From an uncultured Oscillospiraceae bacterium (GTDB lineage: Bacteria; Bacillota; Clostridia; Oscillospirales; Oscillospiraceae): 52,947 nt of DNA. Made by a program: the position numbers and the translations under genes. Of the stretch, positions 7,442 through 17,658 are shown in pieces (position 1 is the stretch's first letter; each line of letters begins with the position of its first letter). Below the pieces are notes generated by a model that did not search any database, was not told where the DNA came from, and was given only the letters and a program-made list of their open reading frames with translations. The stretch is from positions 1 through 52,947 of the forward strand of contig CAAFLF010000001.1 in NCBI GenBank assembly GCA_900763685.1, in the 5' to 3' direction.

Positions 7442-8407
7442 ATGGCAGAGAAGAGAAACGGCGGCTTCCGCACCAGCATCGGCGGACAGGCCCTCATCGA
7501 GGGCATCCTCATGCGGGGGCCGGAGAAGCAGGCCATCGTGGTCCGGGACCAGGAGGGCAAGCTGGTGGAGAAGGTGGAGGAGCTCCGCCTCATCAAGGAC
7601 AAGCACCCCGCCCTGGGCCTGCCCCTGATCCGGGGGACGGTGAACTTTTTGGCGGCCATGGTCAACGGCGTCAAGGCCCTGATGTACTCGGCGGACTTCT
7701 ATCCCGACGACGAGAACGCCCAGCCCTCGAAGTTTGACCTCTGGCTGGAGCGGCACCTCTCCAGCAAGAAGCTGGAGGGCGCCATCGTGGGCCTCTCGGT
7801 GGTGCTGGGGGTGGGGATGTCCATCTTCCTCTTCCTGGTGCTGCCGACGCTCCTCACCGGGGCGGTGCTGCGTTTCTTCCCGGGCTTCCCCCTCTGGGGG
7901 CGGAACGTGATGGAGGGCCTTTTGAAGATCGTCATCTTCCTCCTCTACCTCTTCCTCTGCTCCCGGCTGAAGGACATCCACCGGGTCTTCCAGTACCACG
8001 GGGCGGAGCACAAGAGCATCTTCTGCTACGAGGCGGGGCTGCCCCTGACGGTGGAGAACGTCCGGATCCAGCCCCGGCACCATCCCCGCTGCGGGACGAG
8101 CTTCCTCTTTGTGGTGATCTTCGTCTCCATTTTGGTGTCGGCGGTGGTCTTCGGCATCTGGCCCATCACCAACGCCTGGCTGCGGACCCTGGTGCACTTT
8201 ATCCTTCTTCCTCTGGTGGTGGGCATCACCTATGAGTTCAACCGCTGGGTGGGCCGGACGGACAACGCGTTGACGAAGTTTCTCACCGCCCCGGGTATGT
8301 GGATGCAGAATTTCACCACCTTTGAGCCGGACGACAGCATGATCGAGTGCGCCATCCGGGCGCTGGAGCTGGTGATCCCCGAGGAGAAGGGGAAGGACCA
8401 GTGGTGA
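7442..8407 (+). CDS. yqhQ: DUF1385 (YqhQ-like) membrane protein
   Basis: 321 residues, starting at ATG 7442 after GGAAAGGA. The opening GGQALIEGILMRGP is the DUF1385 signature, and the later block YHGAEHKSIFCYEAG, followed by RHHPRCGTSFLF, contains conserved His, Glu and Cys residues that could bind metal. Several membrane helices lie between (about residues 110-175 and 225-280). The family (B. subtilis YqhQ) has no proven reaction. In many Clostridia it precedes prmC and prfA; here prmC follows, but recA comes next instead of prfA. An upstream reading start at 7412 falls within the promoter and is not used. Confidence 0.88.
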   Translation: MAEKRNGGFRTSIGGQALIEGILMRGPEKQAIVVRDQEGKLVEKVEELRLIKDKHPALGLPLIRGTVNFLAAMVNGVKALMYSADFYPDDENAQPSKFDLWLERHLSSKKLEGAIVGLSVVLGVGMSIFLFLVLPTLLTGAVLRFFPGFPLWGRNVMEGLLKIVIFLLYLFLCSRLKDIHRVFQYHGAEHKSIFCYEAGLPLTVENVRIQPRHHPRCGTSFLFVVIFVSILVSAVVFGIWPITNAWLRTLVHFILLPLVVGITYEFNRWVGRTDNALTKFLTAPGMWMQNFTTFEPDDSMIECAIRALELVIPEEKGKDQW

Positions 8408-8507
8408 CCGTTTCCAGGGGGACACGGTCCCTTGGGGCGGAGACACGATCTCCCGGGGAGAGACGGGTTTCCCCGGAATTCCGCGAAAAACGACAACGGA
8501 GCGTAGT

Positions 8508-9374
8508 ATGGCTATCACATATAACGATCTGTACTTAGACATCCGGCGGCGGCTGCGGGCCGCGGACAGCGGCGACCCCACCCTGGAGGCCCGGGAGCTG
8601 GTGGCCTTCGCCTGCGGCAAGACGAAGGAGGAACTGCTGCGGGACGGCCGCCTCTACGTGACGCCGGAGGTGGAGGCCCGGGTCCGGGCCTTAGTCCAGC
8701 GGCACCTGGACGGGGAGCCCACGGCCTATCTCATCGGCGAGTGGGAGTTTTACGGTCTGCCGCTGGACATCTCCCGGGACGTGCTCATCCCCCGGCCGGA
8801 CACCGAGGTGCTGGCGGGCCTCGCCATCGATTTTGTGAAAACCCAGGGGGAGTGCCGGGTGCTGGACCTCTGCGCCGGAAGCGGCTGCGTGGGGCTGGCG
8901 GTGGCGTCCCAGTGCCCGGGGAGCCGGGTGGTGCTGGGGGAGCTCTCCGAGGGGGCGCTGCGCATCTGCCGGCAGAACATCCGGCGAAACGGCCTCTCCG
9001 GCCGGGTGGTGCCCATGCAGATGGATGCCCTGGCGCCGCCCCCGGCCCAGCTGGGGGAGTTCCGGTGCCTGGTCTCCAACCCGCCCTACATCCCGGCGGG
9101 GGACATCCCGGGGCTGGACCCCTCCGTGCGGGATTTTGAGCCCCACATGGCCCTGGACGGCGGCGAGGACGGGCTGGATTTCTATCGGAACCTCGCGGGG
9201 GAGTGGAAAAACGCCCTCAGCGTGGGGGGGGAGATCTTCCTGGAGGTGGGCATCGGCCAGGCGGACGACGTGCTGCGGCTGCTGCGTACCCAGGGATTCG
9301 GGGATCTGGAGATCACCAAGGACCTGAACGGCATCCCGAGAGTGGTCCACGGCACCCTCTGGGGGGAGCTGTAA
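8508..9374 (+). CDS. prmC: Release factor glutamine N5-methyltransferase
   Basis: 288 residues. PrmC methylates the glutamine of the GGQ motif in peptide-chain release factors with S-adenosylmethionine. The sequence shows an N-terminal helical release-factor-binding domain (1-85), the SAM loop VLDLCAGSGCVGLAVA, the acidic strand VVLGELSEGAL and the catalytic NPPYIP motif. Length matches the family (about 280). It follows the DUF1385 gene by 100 bases. Its usual partner prfA is absent from the window. Confidence 0.93.
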   Translation: MAITYNDLYLDIRRRLRAADSGDPTLEARELVAFACGKTKEELLRDGRLYVTPEVEARVRALVQRHLDGEPTAYLIGEWEFYGLPLDISRDVLIPRPDTEVLAGLAIDFVKTQGECRVLDLCAGSGCVGLAVASQCPGSRVVLGELSEGALRICRQNIRRNGLSGRVVPMQMDALAPPPAQLGEFRCLVSNPPYIPAGDIPGLDPSVRDFEPHMALDGGEDGLDFYRNLAGEWKNALSVGGEIFLEVGIGQADDVLRLLRTQGFGDLEITKDLNGIPRVVHGTLWGEL

Positions 9375-9473
9375 AGGAGCTTCCCTTTTCAGCCTTGACG
9401 AGGAAGACCCACCGGGGCTACTGGCCCTGCAAAGAGAGAAAACGCGAATATGAATACATAGGAGGATACGCGA

Positions 9474-10577
9474 ATGGCAAAGGAAAAGAGCGCGCCCGCG
9501 GCGGCGGCCCAGGACAGCAAGAAGCAGGCCATCAATACCGCCATGCAGCAGATCGAGCGGATGTACGGCAAGGGCTCCATCATGCGCTTCGGCGACGGGG
9601 CGGAGCTGAATGTGGAGTGCATCCCCACGGGCTCCCTGGGACTGGACCTGGCGCTGGGCGTCGGCGGTCTGCCCCGGGGCCGCATCGTGGAGATCTACGG
9701 ACCGGAGTCCTCCGGTAAGACGACGTTGGCCCTCCATGTCATCGCGGAGGCCCAGAAGAAGGGCGGCGAGGTGGCCTTTGTGGACGCCGAGCACGCGCTG
9801 GACCCCACCTACGCCCGGGCTCTCGGCGTCCGGGTGGAGGACATGCTGATCTCCCAGCCGGACACCGGCGAGCAGGCCCTGGAGATCACCGAGGCCCTGG
9901 TCCGCTCCGGCGCCATTGACGTGGTGGTGGTGGACAGCGTGGCGGCTCTCGTGCCCCGGGCGGAGATCGAGGGCGAGATGGGCGACAGCTTCGTGGGTCT
10001 CCACGCCCGGCTCATGAGCCAGGCCCTGCGCAAGCTCACCGGCGCCATCAGCAAGACCAACACCATCGTGATCTTCATCAACCAGCTGCGGGAAAAGGTG
10101 GGCGTGATGTACGGCAACCCCGAGGTCACCACCGGCGGCCGGGCGCTGAAGTTCTACGCCTCCGTGCGCATCGACGTGCGGCGGGTGGAGGCTTTGAAGA
10201 ACGGCGGCGAGATCATCGGCAACCGCACCCGGGCCAAGGTGGTGAAGAACAAGATGGCCCCCCCGTTCCGGGAGGCGGAGTTCGACATCATGTACGGCGA
10301 AGGCATCTCCCAGATCGGCGAGCTGCTGGACATGGGCGTGAAGCTGGACCTCGTGCAGAAGTCCGGGTCCTGGTTCTCCCTGGGGGAGAAGCGCATCGGC
10401 CAGGGCCGGGACGCCGCGAAGCAGTATCTGAAGGACCATCCCGAGGAGGCTTCTGCCCTGGAGGCCGCCGTGCGGAAGAACTTTGACAAGCTCATGAGCA
10501 ACCAGTCCCGCATCGCGGCCCGGGCCGCGGGCCGCGCGGTGGACGTCTCCGCCGACGACTTCAACGATGAGAATTGA
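9474..10577 (+). CDS. recA: Recombinase RecA
   Basis: 367 residues, slightly longer than E. coli RecA (353). It forms filaments on single-stranded DNA, drives strand exchange and activates LexA cleavage. Walker A is GPESSGKTT and Walker [11 protein letters not shown]; the L2 loop region is seen as [22 protein letters not shown] precedes ATG 9474. The 99 bases upstream contain no clear Bacillus-type LexA box (CGAAC-N4-GTTCG), so SOS control cannot be claimed. The last 11 bases overlap recX, showing translational coupling. Confidence 0.98.
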   Translation: MAKEKSAPAAAAQDSKKQAINTAMQQIERMYGKGSIMRFGDGAELNVECIPTGSLGLDLALGVGGLPRGRIVEIYGPESSGKTTLALHVIAEAQKKGGEVAFVDAEHALDPTYARALGVRVEDMLISQPDTGEQALEITEALVRSGAIDVVVVDSVAALVPRAEIEGEMGDSFVGLHARLMSQALRKLTGAISKTNTIVIFINQLREKVGVMYGNPEVTTGGRALKFYASVRIDVRRVEALKNGGEIIGNRTRAKVVKNKMAPPFREAEFDIMYGEGISQIGELLDMGVKLDLVQKSGSWFSLGEKRIGQGRDAAKQYLKDHPEEASALEAAVRKNFDKLMSNQSRIAARAAGRAVDVSADDFNDEN

Positions 10578-11190
10578 GCGCCTGGAGGCGTCCAGACACA
10601 AGGCGGGCCGGGTCCTGATCTTTTTAGAGGACGGCACGCTCTTAAAAGGCAGCGAGCGGGAGGTGCTGGACTTCTCCCTCTGGGCCGGGGATGAGCTGGA
10701 TGACGAGACCCTCTCCCGGCTGAAGGCCGCCTGCGGCACCGCCGGGACCAAGGCCAAGGCGGCGGACCTCATCAACCGCCGGGCCATGTCCCGCTTCGAT
10801 CTCGAGAAAAAGCTCCGGGATCGGGGGGCCGGGGAGGGGGACATCCGCTACGCCGCCGAGTGGCTGGAGGCCATCGGCGCCCTCAACGACCAGGACTTCG
10901 CGGCCATGCTGGCCCGGTCCTGCGCCCAGCGCTTCTACGGCCCCGCCCGCTTCCGGGAGGAGCTGCGCCGCCACGGCATCGACCGGGCCCTCTGGGAGGA
11001 GGCGGAGAGCCTGCTTCCCCCGGAGGAGGAGATCATTGAAAATTACCTCCGGGCCAAGGTCCGGGTCCCGCCCGCCGACGAGCGGGAGCGCAGGCGCCTC
11101 TCGGACAGCCTGGCCCGCCGGGGCTTTTCCTGGGGGGCGGTGAAGTCCGCCCTCCGGCGCTTCGGCGCGGGGGTGGAGGACGAGTTCTGA
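10567..11190 (+). CDS. recX: Regulatory protein RecX
   Basis: 207 residues, starting inside the end of recA. RecX binds RecA filaments and limits strand exchange. The all-helical tandem repeats are visible: [19 protein letters not shown], then [20 protein letters not shown], and [21 protein letters not shown] short beta-rich N-terminal part ([16 protein letters not shown]) is typical for Firmicute RecX. The overlap with recA should keep the two products in proportion. Confidence 0.92.
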   Translation: MRIERLEASRHKAGRVLIFLEDGTLLKGSEREVLDFSLWAGDELDDETLSRLKAACGTAGTKAKAADLINRRAMSRFDLEKKLRDRGAGEGDIRYAAEWLEAIGALNDQDFAAMLARSCAQRFYGPARFREELRRHGIDRALWEEAESLLPPEEEIIENYLRAKVRVPPADERERRRLSDSLARRGFSWGAVKSALRRFGAGVEDEF

Positions 11191-11241
11191 GGGATGGAGG
11201 CCATCCCCGTTCATTCACGATACATAGGAGAGACAGCGAAA

Positions 11242-11817
11242 ATGGAATTTTCCGAATTGGTACGCGCCCGCCGCAGCATCCGCCGCTATCAGGAGAAGCC
11301 GGTGCCGAAGGAGCTCCTGCGGGAGCTGCTGGAGACCGCCTGCTGGGCCCCCTCCGGCGATAACCGCCAGCCCTGGTACTTCCTGGCCTTGACGGACCCC
11401 CAGGAGATCCGGCGGCTGAAGGGCACCATGGAGCGGGTCAGCGTGGAGATCGAGGAGCATTTGGAGGGCATCTTCCAGGGAAAGCACCCGGAGGTGGTGC
11501 GGGAGGAGCAGCGGTTTCTGCGTAGCGTGTCCTCCGCCCCGGTCTGCGTCCTGGTCTTTTTGCAGGAGGACTATGAGGCCCGGGACGTGGCGGTGGAGAG
11601 CGCCGCCGCGGCCACCCAGACCCTGCTGCTGGCGGCCCACGACAAGGGGCTCGGTGCCTGCTGGGTCAACGCCGCCACGATTTTGGGCTACGGCCCCGTC
11701 ATCCGGGACGCCTTCGCCCCGGAGAAGGGGGAGTTTTTGTCCCTGGTGACCCTGGGGTATTCCGACGCCCATCCCATGGCCCCCAAGCGGAAGAGCGGCC
11801 GCTTTGACATCCGCTGA
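11242..11817 (+). CDS. Nitroreductase-family FMN oxidoreductase
   Basis: 191 residues, starting at ATG 11242 behind AGGAGAG. FMN-contacting motifs are RARRSIRRY near the N-terminus and APSGDNRQPW at about residues 38-47; GLGACWVNA lies in the C-terminal third. The family reduces nitro compounds, quinones or other electron acceptors with NAD(P)H, usually as a dimer. The true substrate cannot be told from sequence. It sits alone between recX and rimO, reading the same way. Confidence 0.88.
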   Translation: MEFSELVRARRSIRRYQEKPVPKELLRELLETACWAPSGDNRQPWYFLALTDPQEIRRLKGTMERVSVEIEEHLEGIFQGKHPEVVREEQRFLRSVSSAPVCVLVFLQEDYEARDVAVESAAAATQTLLLAAHDKGLGACWVNAATILGYGPVIRDAFAPEKGEFLSLVTLGYSDAHPMAPKRKSGRFDIR

Positions 11818-11855
11818 GACCACATTCCCCGGCCAGGCCGGGAAGGAGATTGACT

Positions 11856-13178
11856 ATGGCATATAACGTGGCGTTTATTTCCCTGGGCTGCGCCAAAAAC
11901 CAGGTGAACTGCGAGCAGATGATGGCGGCGGCCCAGGCCGCCGGGAATACCGTCCAGGCCGGCCCCGAGGGGGCCGACGTGGTGGTGGTGAACACCTGCG
12001 GCTTCCTGGCCTCCGCCTGTGAGGAGGCCATTGAGAACATTCTGGAGATGGCGGAGCTGAAGAAGGCCGGGAAGGTGAGGAAAATTCTCGTCTCCGGCTG
12101 CATGGCCCAGCGCTACCAGAAGGACATCCTGCAGGAGCTGCCGGAGGTGGACGGGATCCTCGGCACCGGCAGCTACGGCGACATCGCCCAGGCCATCGAC
12201 GAGGTGATGGGCAAGGGCCTCCGGCCCTGCCATCTCGGCAACGTCAGCGCGGCGGAGCAGGGGGGAGCCCGTATCCTCTCCACGCCCCCCTGGTACGCCT
12301 ACCTCCGCATCGCGGAGGGCTGCGACAACCGCTGCGCCTACTGCGTGATCCCGGCCCTGCGGGGGAAGTACCGCAGCCGCCCCATGGCGGAGCTGCTGGA
12401 CGAGGCGGCGGAGCTGGCCTCCGCCGGGGTCAAAGAGCTCATCGTCATCGCCCAGGACATCACCCGCTACGGCACCGACCTCAACGGCGAGCACCAGCTG
12501 GCGAAGCTCCTGCGGGAGCTCTGCAAGCTGGACTTCCATTGGATCCGCCTCCACTACCTCTATCCCGACGAGGTGACGGAGGAGCTCATCGACACCGTGG
12601 CCCGGGAGGAGAAGATCGTCCCCTATCTGGACATCCCCATCCAGCACTGCAACGACGGCATCCTGAAGGCCATGAACCGCCGGGACACCAAGGCGGAGCT
12701 GCTGGAACTCTTCGGAAAGCTCCGGGAGCGGATCCCGGGCCTGGTGCTGCGCACCAGTCTCATCACCGGCCTCCCCGGCGAGGGGGAGGAGGAGCTGGCG
12801 GAGCTCTGCGACTTTTTGAGGGAGGTCCGCATCGAGCGGGCGGGGGTCTTCCCCTTCTCCCCCGAGGACGGCACCAGGGCCGCCAAGATGGAGCACGTGG
12901 ACTTTGAGGAGGCCCAGCGCCGGGCGGAGATCGTGGTGGATGTGCAGTCCGACATCATCGACGCCTACAACGAGTCGGTCCTGGGCTCCGTGCGGGAAAT
13001 TTTGTGCGAGGGCTTTGACCCCCAGGCCCAGATGTTCTATGGCCGGAGCTACGCCGAGTCCCCGGACATCGACGGCCGGGTCTGGTTCACGGCGGAGGAG
13101 GAAGTCCCCGCCGGGACCTTCGTCTCCGTCCGCCTCACCGGCACCATGGACGGGGAGCTCACCGGGGAGACGGTATGA
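11856..13178 (+). CDS. rimO: Ribosomal protein S12 methylthiotransferase
   Basis: 440 residues, starting at ATG 11856 (GGAAGGAG lies 8 bases upstream). RimO adds a methylthio group to the conserved aspartate of ribosomal protein S12. The N-terminal domain supplies three cysteines for one 4Fe-4S cluster (GCAKNQVNC, NTCGF, SGCMAQRY), and the radical SAM core has CDNRCAYC followed by VIPALRGKYRSR. A C-terminal TRAM domain ends the protein (about 375-440). Its stop overlaps the start of the next gene by four bases (ATGA). Confidence 0.95.
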   Translation: MAYNVAFISLGCAKNQVNCEQMMAAAQAAGNTVQAGPEGADVVVVNTCGFLASACEEAIENILEMAELKKAGKVRKILVSGCMAQRYQKDILQELPEVDGILGTGSYGDIAQAIDEVMGKGLRPCHLGNVSAAEQGGARILSTPPWYAYLRIAEGCDNRCAYCVIPALRGKYRSRPMAELLDEAAELASAGVKELIVIAQDITRYGTDLNGEHQLAKLLRELCKLDFHWIRLHYLYPDEVTEELIDTVAREEKIVPYLDIPIQHCNDGILKAMNRRDTKAELLELFGKLRERIPGLVLRTSLITGLPGEGEEELAELCDFLREVRIERAGVFPFSPEDGTRAAKMEHVDFEEAQRRAEIVVDVQSDIIDAYNESVLGSVREILCEGFDPQAQMFYGRSYAESPDIDGRVWFTAEEEVPAGTFVSVRLTGTMDGELTGETV

Positions 13179-13735
13179 TCCTCTACCACTGTTCCCCCAC
13201 GCCGGGGCTCCGGGTGCTGGAGCCCCGGGTGACGCCGTATTTCGGCAAGCCCCGGCAGCTCTGCCTGACGGAGCTTCTGCCCATGGCGCTTTTCTACGGC
13301 ATCCGGCACTTTGAGTATCCTTACGGCTTCACCCAGGCGGGGGAGCTCTACTATATGGAGCAGTTCCCGGACGCCCTGGCGGAGCTTTACGGCGGCAAGT
13401 CCGCCTCCCTCTACCTCTGTGAGGAGCGGGAGGGGATGGAGCGGACCGCCATCCCCCACGAGGTCGTCACCACGGAGCCCGTGCCCGTCCGGGAGGAGAT
13501 CCTTATCCCGGACCTGCTGGCGGCCCTGCGGGAGCGGGAGCGGCAGGGGACCGTGCGGCTCATCCCCTGGGAGCGGGTGGACGAGGCCAACCGCCGCTGG
13601 ATCGTGGACGCCGAGCGGCGGGAGATCCTGGACCGGGGGCTTCTGGACCGGCCGGAGGACCCCATGGCCCGCTACCTCCGGGAGAAATACCCTGAGAGCT
13701 GGGCCCTGGCCCGGGAGGAAAGGGGCTGCCCTTGA
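13175..13735 (+). CDS. Conserved unknown protein coupled to rimO
   Basis: 186 residues starting with ATG inside the rimO stop (ATGA overlap), so it is probably translated by reinitiation. It opens MILYHCSPTPGLRVLEPRVT and later has KSASLYLCEE. The YHxS...LxP opening recalls families of small proteins with an ADP-ribosyltransferase-like or phosphotransferase-like beta core, but I cannot assign it. The C-terminal third is highly charged and helical. It is cytosolic by composition, with no signal or membrane segment. Its position between rimO and pgsA gives no clear functional hint. Confidence 0.65.
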   Translation: MILYHCSPTPGLRVLEPRVTPYFGKPRQLCLTELLPMALFYGIRHFEYPYGFTQAGELYYMEQFPDALAELYGGKSASLYLCEEREGMERTAIPHEVVTTEPVPVREEILIPDLLAALRERERQGTVRLIPWERVDEANRRWIVDAERREILDRGLLDRPEDPMARYLREKYPESWALAREERGCP

Positions 13736-13769
13736 CAGGGCAGCCCAGATATCGCAAGGAGGGAAAACT

Positions 13770-14291
13770 ATGAATCTGCCCAACAAACTGACCATGCTGC
13801 GCATCATCCTGATCCCCGTTTTCATGGTGGTGCTGTACTGGGGCTTCCCCGGCGCCAACTATGTGGCCCTGGCCATCTTCATCGCGGCCAGCTTCACGGA
13901 CATGCTGGACGGGAAGATCGCGAGGAAGTATAACCTGGTGACGGACTTCGGCAAGTTCGCGGACCCCCTGGCGGACAAGATGCTGGTGACGGCGGCCATG
14001 CTCTGGTTCGTGGAGATCGGCCAGATGCCCGCCTGGGCCCTGCTCATCGTCATCGTCCGGGAGTTCGCCGTCAGCGGTCTCCGAATGATCGCGAGCGACA
14101 AGGGAAGAGTCATCGCCGCGGGCTGGTCCGGCAAGGTGAAGACCGCCAGCACCATGGTCTGCATCGTGCTGATGTTTTTGCCCATCCCCGGCTGGCTGAA
14201 CACCGTGTGCGTGGCCATCATCGCCCTGACCACCCTTTACTCCGGTGTGGAGTACTTCGTGAAGAACAAGGACATCATCGCAAGCGCCTAA
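13770..14291 (+). CDS. pgsA: CDP-diacylglycerol-glycerol-3-phosphate 3-phosphatidyltransferase
   Basis: 173 residues, starting at ATG 13770 after AAGGAGGG. PgsA makes phosphatidylglycerophosphate, the committed step to phosphatidylglycerol and cardiolipin, in the membrane. The CDP-alcohol phosphotransferase motif is complete: DMLDGKIARKYNLVTDFGKF, then ADPLADK. Four to five membrane helices are visible and the length fits the family. A terminator follows 9 bases after the stop codon. Confidence 0.93.
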   Translation: MNLPNKLTMLRIILIPVFMVVLYWGFPGANYVALAIFIAASFTDMLDGKIARKYNLVTDFGKFADPLADKMLVTAAMLWFVEIGQMPAWALLIVIVREFAVSGLRMIASDKGRVIAAGWSGKVKTASTMVCIVLMFLPIPGWLNTVCVAIIALTTLYSGVEYFVKNKDIIASA

Positions 14292-14299
14292 GAGCGAGA

Positions 14300-14328
14300 G
14301 GAACGCCCGGAAGGGCGTTCCTTTTTTG
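14300..14328 (+). terminator. Terminator after pgsA
   Basis: GGAACGCCC (14300-14308) pairs with GGGCGTTCC (14313-14321) and runs into CCTTTTTTG. It ends the prmC-to-pgsA stretch. Confidence 0.88.
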
Positions 14329-14369
14329 GATGGAGCGGCCGGATGATATTAGGAAAGCTTATATCGAGA

Positions 14370-14394
14370 TGCATATTCATTTATTGTGAATGAA
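14370..14394. promoter_or_regulatory. Candidate ARG box (ArgR/AhrC site)
   Basis: The block GCATATTCATTTATTG and the following TGAATGAA resemble the AT-rich TGAAT/ATTCA arms of arginine-repressor operators. It stands out as an AT-rich island upstream of argG. Only resemblance is claimed. Confidence 0.35.
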
Positions 14395-14427
14395 AAAGCG
14401 CCGTATCCAGGCGGAATATTCCCTCCG

Positions 14428-14466
14428 AAAGCGCCCCCCGGCGGGGTCTCCCGCTGGGGGCGCTTT
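14428..14466. repeat. Long GC-rich hairpin upstream of argG
   Basis: AAAGCGCCCCC (14428-14438) pairs perfectly with GGGGGCGCTTT (14456-14466), with more pairing in the loop. There is no U-tract in either direction and it lies about 190 bases before the argG promoter. Function unknown. Confidence 0.6.
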
Positions 14467-14620
14467 GTGGGCTTTGACGGAGGAAACCCCTGGCGGGAGG
14501 CGGAGAATCCCGGAAATGCGCGCCAGCGGGGAACAGGAGCTGGGGAGCTTGTCCTTGACAGAAAAAGGGAGAGGGGAAATTGGATAAGGGGACGGGTAAT
14601 TATCCGGACGGGACTGAACA

Positions 14621-14684
14621 CATTCGATAAATATGCAAAAAGATGCAATTTTTGGTTGACATCTGAGAGATAGAAGAGTAATAT
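14621..14684 (+). promoter_or_regulatory. argG promoter with adjoining candidate ARG box
   Basis: TTGACA (14656-14661), a 17-base spacer and TAATAT (14679-14684) form a near-perfect sigma-A promoter. Just upstream, CATTCGATAAATATGCA (14621-14637) is close to the Bacillus-type ARG box CATGAATAAATATGCA. A repressor bound there and at the site near 14380 could shut off argG in arginine-rich medium. The promoter is strongly supported; the operator is inference. Confidence 0.7.
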
Positions 14685-14739
14685 ATGCACATAAAGACGG
14701 ATAAACACCGAGATTATTCAATAAGGAGTGCATATATAT

Positions 14740-15960
14740 ATGAAGAAGACCGATATCAAGAAGATCGTGCTCGCCTATTCCGGCGGCTTGGATACCTCCA
14801 TCATCATCCCCTGGCTGAAGGAGAACTACAATGACCCCGAGATCATCGCCGTGGCCGCCGACGTGGGCCAGGGGGATGAGCTGGAGGGGCTGGAGGAGAA
14901 GGCCATCAAGACCGGCGCCTCCAAGCTCATCGTGGCGGATCTCGTGGACGAGATGGTGGACGAGGTCATCGTCCCCGCCATGAAGATGGACGCGAAGTAC
15001 GAGACCTACCTGCTGGGTACCGCCTTCGCGAGACCCGTTATCGGCAAGAAGCTGGCGGAGATCGCCGTGGCGGAGGGCGCCGACGCCATCGCCCACGGCT
15101 GCACCGGCAAGGGCAACGACCAGGTCCGCTTCGAGCTGGCCATCAAGCGCTTCGCCCCCCAGATGAAGATCATCGCCCCCTGGCGGGAGTGGGATATCAA
15201 GTCCAGAGAGGAAGAGATCGACTACGCCGAGGCCCACAAGGTGCCCCTGAAGATCTCCAGAGAGACCAACTACTCCAAGGATAAGAACCTCTGGCACCTG
15301 AGCCACGAGGGCCTGGACCTGGAGGACCCCGCCAACGAGCCCCAGTACGACAAGCCCGGCTTCCTGGAGATGGGCGTCTCCCCCCTGCAGGCCCCGGACG
15401 CGCCCACCTATGTGACCATCGACTTTGAGGCCGGCGCCCCCGTGGCCCTGGACGGCGAGAAGATGAAGGCCAGCCAGATCATCGCAAAGCTCAACGCCAT
15501 CGGCGGGGCCAACGGCATCGGCATCATCGACATCGTGGAGAACCGGCTCATCGGCATGAAGGACCGGGGCGTCTACGAGACGCCGGGCGGCACCATCCTC
15601 TACTACGCCCACGAGCATCTGGAGATGCTGACGGTGGACAAGGACACCCTGCACGCAAAGCAGAAGCTGGCCGTGGACCTGGCGGACCAGATCTACAACG
15701 GCAAGTGGTACACCCCCCTCACCGAGGCGCTGGTGGCCTTCGCCAACAAGAGCAACGAGCATGTGACCGGCAGCGTGAAGCTGAAGCTCTACAAGGGCAA
15801 CATCATCCCCGCCGGGACCACCTCTCCCTACTCCCTGTACTCAGAGAACCTGGTGACCTTCGGCGAGAGCGACTACGACCAGGGCCAGGCCGCGGGCTTC
15901 ATCAACCTCTGGGGTCTGCCCACCAAGGTGCAGGCGCTGCAGGAGCAGGGGAAACTCTAA
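14740..15960 (+). CDS. argG: Argininosuccinate synthase
   Basis: 406 residues. Joins citrulline and aspartate with ATP to make argininosuccinate. The PP-loop ATP site [11 protein letters not shown] is at the N-terminus; [13 protein letters not shown] and the tyrosine-rich [20 protein letters not shown] block are standard for ArgG. ATG 14740 is chosen as it matches the family start ([15 protein letters not shown]); AAGGAG lies about 11 bases upstream, and GTG 14728 overlaps that site. It leads the arginine block with argH, a transporter and argF. The sequence is slightly less biased in its codons at the start, ordinary afterwards. Confidence 0.97.
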   Translation: MKKTDIKKIVLAYSGGLDTSIIIPWLKENYNDPEIIAVAADVGQGDELEGLEEKAIKTGASKLIVADLVDEMVDEVIVPAMKMDAKYETYLLGTAFARPVIGKKLAEIAVAEGADAIAHGCTGKGNDQVRFELAIKRFAPQMKIIAPWREWDIKSREEEIDYAEAHKVPLKISRETNYSKDKNLWHLSHEGLDLEDPANEPQYDKPGFLEMGVSPLQAPDAPTYVTIDFEAGAPVALDGEKMKASQIIAKLNAIGGANGIGIIDIVENRLIGMKDRGVYETPGGTILYYAHEHLEMLTVDKDTLHAKQKLAVDLADQIYNGKWYTPLTEALVAFANKSNEHVTGSVKLKLYKGNIIPAGTTSPYSLYSENLVTFGESDYDQGQAAGFINLWGLPTKVQALQEQGKL

Positions 15961-15970
15961 GACCCTTTCG

Positions 15971-16140
15971 TGAAAACGGCGGAGCCGTTTCCGCGAGAAA
16001 CACTCCGCTCGGGTGCCTTGCCCCGGTTTTACCGGGGCAAGACACTTCGCTTCGTGAGAGGTATTTTTCGCCACGTACAGAAGGTGAATTGCCCCGCAGG
16101 GGCAAGAGAAGCCACCCTGGGGTGCGCCGCGGCGAAAAAT
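15971..16140 (+). ncRNA. Candidate structured intergenic element (multi-hairpin, possibly dispersed repeat)
   Basis: Between argG and argH four helices can be drawn: AAACGGC/GCCGTTT (15974-15990), CTTGCCCCGG/CCGGGGCAAG (16017-16041), and a closing 10-bp stem ATTTTTCGCC (16063-16072)/GGCGAAAAAT (16131-16140). That stem encloses TTGCCCC/GGGGCAA (16089-16105) and CACCC/GGGTG (16113-16124). The two GGGGCAAG arms are interchangeable, so alternative pairing is possible. I recall similar sequences as spurious hypothetical proteins in related genomes, which would make it a dispersed element, but I cannot verify this. An open frame at 15970-16383 across it looks artefactual. Confidence 0.45.
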
Positions 16141-16159
16141 GATTTGGATATCGCTCGGC

Positions 16160-16201
16160 GGGACGTGGGACGAGGGACGTTAGACGGAAGACGCGGGACG
16201 A
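16160..16201. repeat. Six-unit 7-bp tandem repeat, consensus GGGACGN
   Basis: Successive heptamers read GGGACGT, GGGACGA, GGGACGT, TAGACGG, AAGACGC, GGGACGA, ending 28 bases before the argH start. Such short GC-rich tandem arrays can vary in copy number. Confidence 0.75.
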
Positions 16202-16229
16202 GAGAATTTTTAGGAACGGAGAAACGGTT

Positions 16230-17609
<1,380 letters not shown>

Positions 17610-17658
17610 AGAAAACATCCGCCCACGGGCGAGACCATCCATGAAGGAGAACACGACA

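Noticed and set aside
9375..9473. Possible LexA box upstream of recA
   Set aside because: No CGAAC-N4-GTTCG-like palindrome is present in the 99 bases; only the ribosome site AGGAGG is clear.
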